14,216 bases of DNA from positions 1 through 14,216 of the forward strand of contig CAKZKV010000055.1 of the NCBI GenBank assembly GCA_937124505.1, read 5' to 3'. The notes under the pieces were generated by a model. The model worked only from the letters and a program-made list of their open reading frames with translations. It did not search any database and was not told the DNA's origin. This document shows, piece after piece, positions 12,719-14,216 of this stretch. A program made the translations under genes and the position numbers. This DNA is from an uncultured Alphaproteobacteria bacterium (GTDB taxonomy: Bacteria > Pseudomonadota > Alphaproteobacteria > Micavibrionales > Micavibrionaceae). How positions within the stretch are numbered: the stretch's first letter is position 1; each line of letters starts with the position of its first letter.

Positions 12719-14216
12719 TTAATCCTCTTTCAGCGGCAGGGTGAGAGTGATTTCCGTCCCAACGTGCGGTTCGCTGTCGAGATGGATGCTGCCGCCGTGC
12801 AATTCGGCGATGTTTTTCACAATGGAAAGGCCAAGTCCCGCCCCGCGGAACGACGTGGCATTCATATCGCTTTGCAGGTTGGAGCGTTCAAACGGCTCAA
12901 AGATACGTTCCTGTTCCTCGGCGGGAATACCGATCCCGTTATCCCTGACCGAAATGCTGAGGCTGTTTTTGTCTTTCTCCGCCGTAATGGAAATGATGCC
13001 GCTGCCGTCTTCGGGGGTAAAGGCAATCGCATTGCGCAGCAGGTTCAGCAAAATCTGTTTTAGTCGGTCTTCATCCGCCGGAACCGTCCCGATTGTTTTC
13101 GGGCAATCAAGATGAATGTCAATCCGGCGATGCCGCGCCCATTCATTGACGAGTTTAGACAAGCTGCGCAGAAGGTTGTAAACCGGCACATTGGTCTTTT
13201 TCAGTTCCATATACCCGGCCTCAATCGTCGACAAATCAAGGATGTCGTTAATCAGGTTCAGCAGACGCTCGCTGGCCTCTGATATATTGGCGGTATATTC
13301 TTTTTGTTGCTTGTTGAGCTGCCCGAAATATTCACCTGTCAGCATTTCGGTAAAGCCCATAATAGAGTTCAGCGGCGTGCGCAACTGATAGGAGACATTG
13401 GCGAGGAAGTCCAGTTTCAGACGTTCAGCCGTTTCAAGCGCCATGTTCCGCTCGCGCAGGGCTTTTTCCACCTGTACCGTATCGGTCATATCCGTATAGG
13501 TTATCAGCACGCCTCCATCTATAAGCGGCAAGGTAGCGTAATCGATCACATGATCGTCTGCTCTGGTAAGGCGTCCGGCCTGTTCTTCCCGTTTCAGTCC
13601 AAGACTGAGCAGTTGATCGTAATATTCCGGCCAGAACCCGGCATCGAAAAAAGGCTTCATTTTTTCGACCAGTTTTGTGATATGTGGCTGGCCGTCCAGA
13701 TCTTCTGGGTGTAGTCCCCAAAGCGTGGCAAAGGAGGGATTCCATAGCTTTAAACGCCCGTCTTCTCCGAACACGGAAACACCCTCCGCCAGATTGTCCA
13801 GTGTTTCCCGTTGTACGGCAATCAGGGTGTTATAGGAAGATTCCAGTTCCAGATTGCTGGTCACATCTTCAAAGGTCATCATCAGGCCGCCGAGGGGATG
13901 GGCGACGACCAGCATCCGCACAACCGTCTCATCCGGCAGGTAGAGCATATCTTCAAAGGGTTGCAGGAGGCCTGTAAACATGTCCAGCCAGCTTTTCTTG
14001 AACCCACGGAAATCAGCCTGCTCCGGCAGACTGCGCTGTTCCCGCAGTTTTTCCATGATATCCCCCAGTTTGGGGCGCGTATTCAGATAGGGTTCATCCA
14101 GCTTCCACAGGGATGAAAAAGCGGAGTTGTAAAATTCCAGTTGTTGTTCCTTGTTGAAGATACCGACTGCGGAATGTAGCTGATCCATCAAAGTATGTGA
14201 GGCTTTGATATGATGG
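12719..14216 (-). CDS. divL: DivL-type PAS pseudo-histidine kinase, N-terminus beyond window
   Basis: Probable cell-cycle regulator of the CckA-CtrA pathway. About 498 codons are visible and the frame stays open to the right edge, so the real start lies outside; a TTG at 14191 is not a convincing start. Visible parts, counted from Met 14188: a PAS-like region (about 1-115, AVGIFNKEQQLEFYNSAF), a second PAS (about 130-240, GVSVFGEDGRLKLWNPSF), the dimerisation helix with ANVSYQLRTPLNSIMGF, and an ATPase domain with N box NLLRNAIAFTP, G1 DNGIGIP, F box FEPFER and G2 GAGLGLS. The phosphoacceptor His of the H box is Tyr (TAT, complement of 13388-13390), the hallmark of Caulobacter DivL (Tyr550). 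The ATP site looks intact. Caulobacter DivL is about 769 aa, so a third or more is missing here. Confidence 0.82.
   Translation of the reverse strand, partial: HHIKASHTLMDQLHSAVGIFNKEQQLEFYNSAFSSLWKLDEPYLNTRPKLGDIMEKLREQRSLPEQADFRGFKKSWLDMFTGLLQPFEDMLYLPDETVVRMLVVAHPLGGLMMTFEDVTSNLELESSYNTLIAVQRETLDNLAEGVSVFGEDGRLKLWNPSFATLWGLHPEDLDGQPHITKLVEKMKPFFDAGFWPEYYDQLLSLGLKREEQAGRLTRADDHVIDYATLPLIDGGVLITYTDMTDTVQVEKALRERNMALETAERLKLDFLANVSYQLRTPLNSIMGFTEMLTGEYFGQLNKQQKEYTANISEASERLLNLINDILDLSTIEAGYMELKKTNVPVYNLLRSLSKLVNEWARHRRIDIHLDCPKTIGTVPADEDRLKQILLNLLRNAIAFTPEDGSGIISITAEKDKNSLSISVRDNGIGIPAEEQERIFEPFERSNLQSDMNATSFRGAGLGLSIVKNIAELHGGSIHLDSEPHVGTEITLTLPLKED

Noticed and set aside
12680..13063. Plus-strand open frames opposite divL
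   Set aside because: They mirror the conserved kinase domain on the other strand and have no recognisable protein features.
14189..14191. TTG at 14191 as the start of divL
   Set aside because: The frame remains open from here to the window edge and homologous PAS proteins continue upstream, so the gene is most likely truncated by the window.

Overview
The window looks like a chromosomal segment of an alphaproteobacterium. Three genes point there: an HdaA-type DnaA-related ATPase at the end of a DUF2066/AI-2E operon, a DivL-type pseudo-histidine kinase with tyrosine at the phosphoacceptor position, and a type-2 (thioredoxin-reductase-like) ferredoxin-NADP reductase. Base composition is moderate by eye, with AT-rich intergenic gaps. 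I cannot assign a genus from this. No tRNA, rRNA, CRISPR array, prophage or transposase gene is visible.

Layout. (1) Positions 1-5742 form a sugar-use block. On the minus strand, in transcription order, are an orphan 162-aa protein, a PfkB/ribokinase-family kinase and glucokinase (cut by the left edge). Diverging on the plus strand are two tandem GH13 alpha-glucosidases, closely similar paralogues. The glucosidases would release glucose from alpha-glucosides and glucokinase would phosphorylate it. The 184-base divergent gap holds inverted repeats and a good sigma70-type promoter only 7 bases from the first glucosidase ATG. (2) Positions 5768-9260, minus strand, are a tightly overlapping four-gene operon: DUF2066 exported protein, AI-2E family membrane protein, 2H phosphoesterase and HdaA. 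(3) purM (9366-10445, plus) diverges from that operon and converges with tsaE (10442-10858, minus), the two overlapping by four bases. (4) A ferredoxin-NADP reductase and a small Cys-containing exported protein follow on the plus strand. (5) A non-coding gap of about 375 bases holds a MITE-like element with 24-base terminal inverted repeats (one mismatch) and a nested palindromic repeat pair. (6) divL on the minus strand runs off the right edge.

Most genes are housekeeping. The more interesting points are the Tyr-for-His change in DivL, the Ala/Val difference next to the nucleophile of the two glucosidases, compensatory base changes inside the MITE-like element, and two start codons placed where leaderless mRNAs would begin. 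I found no evidence for a wholly new system such as a defence island, retron or unknown RNA class.
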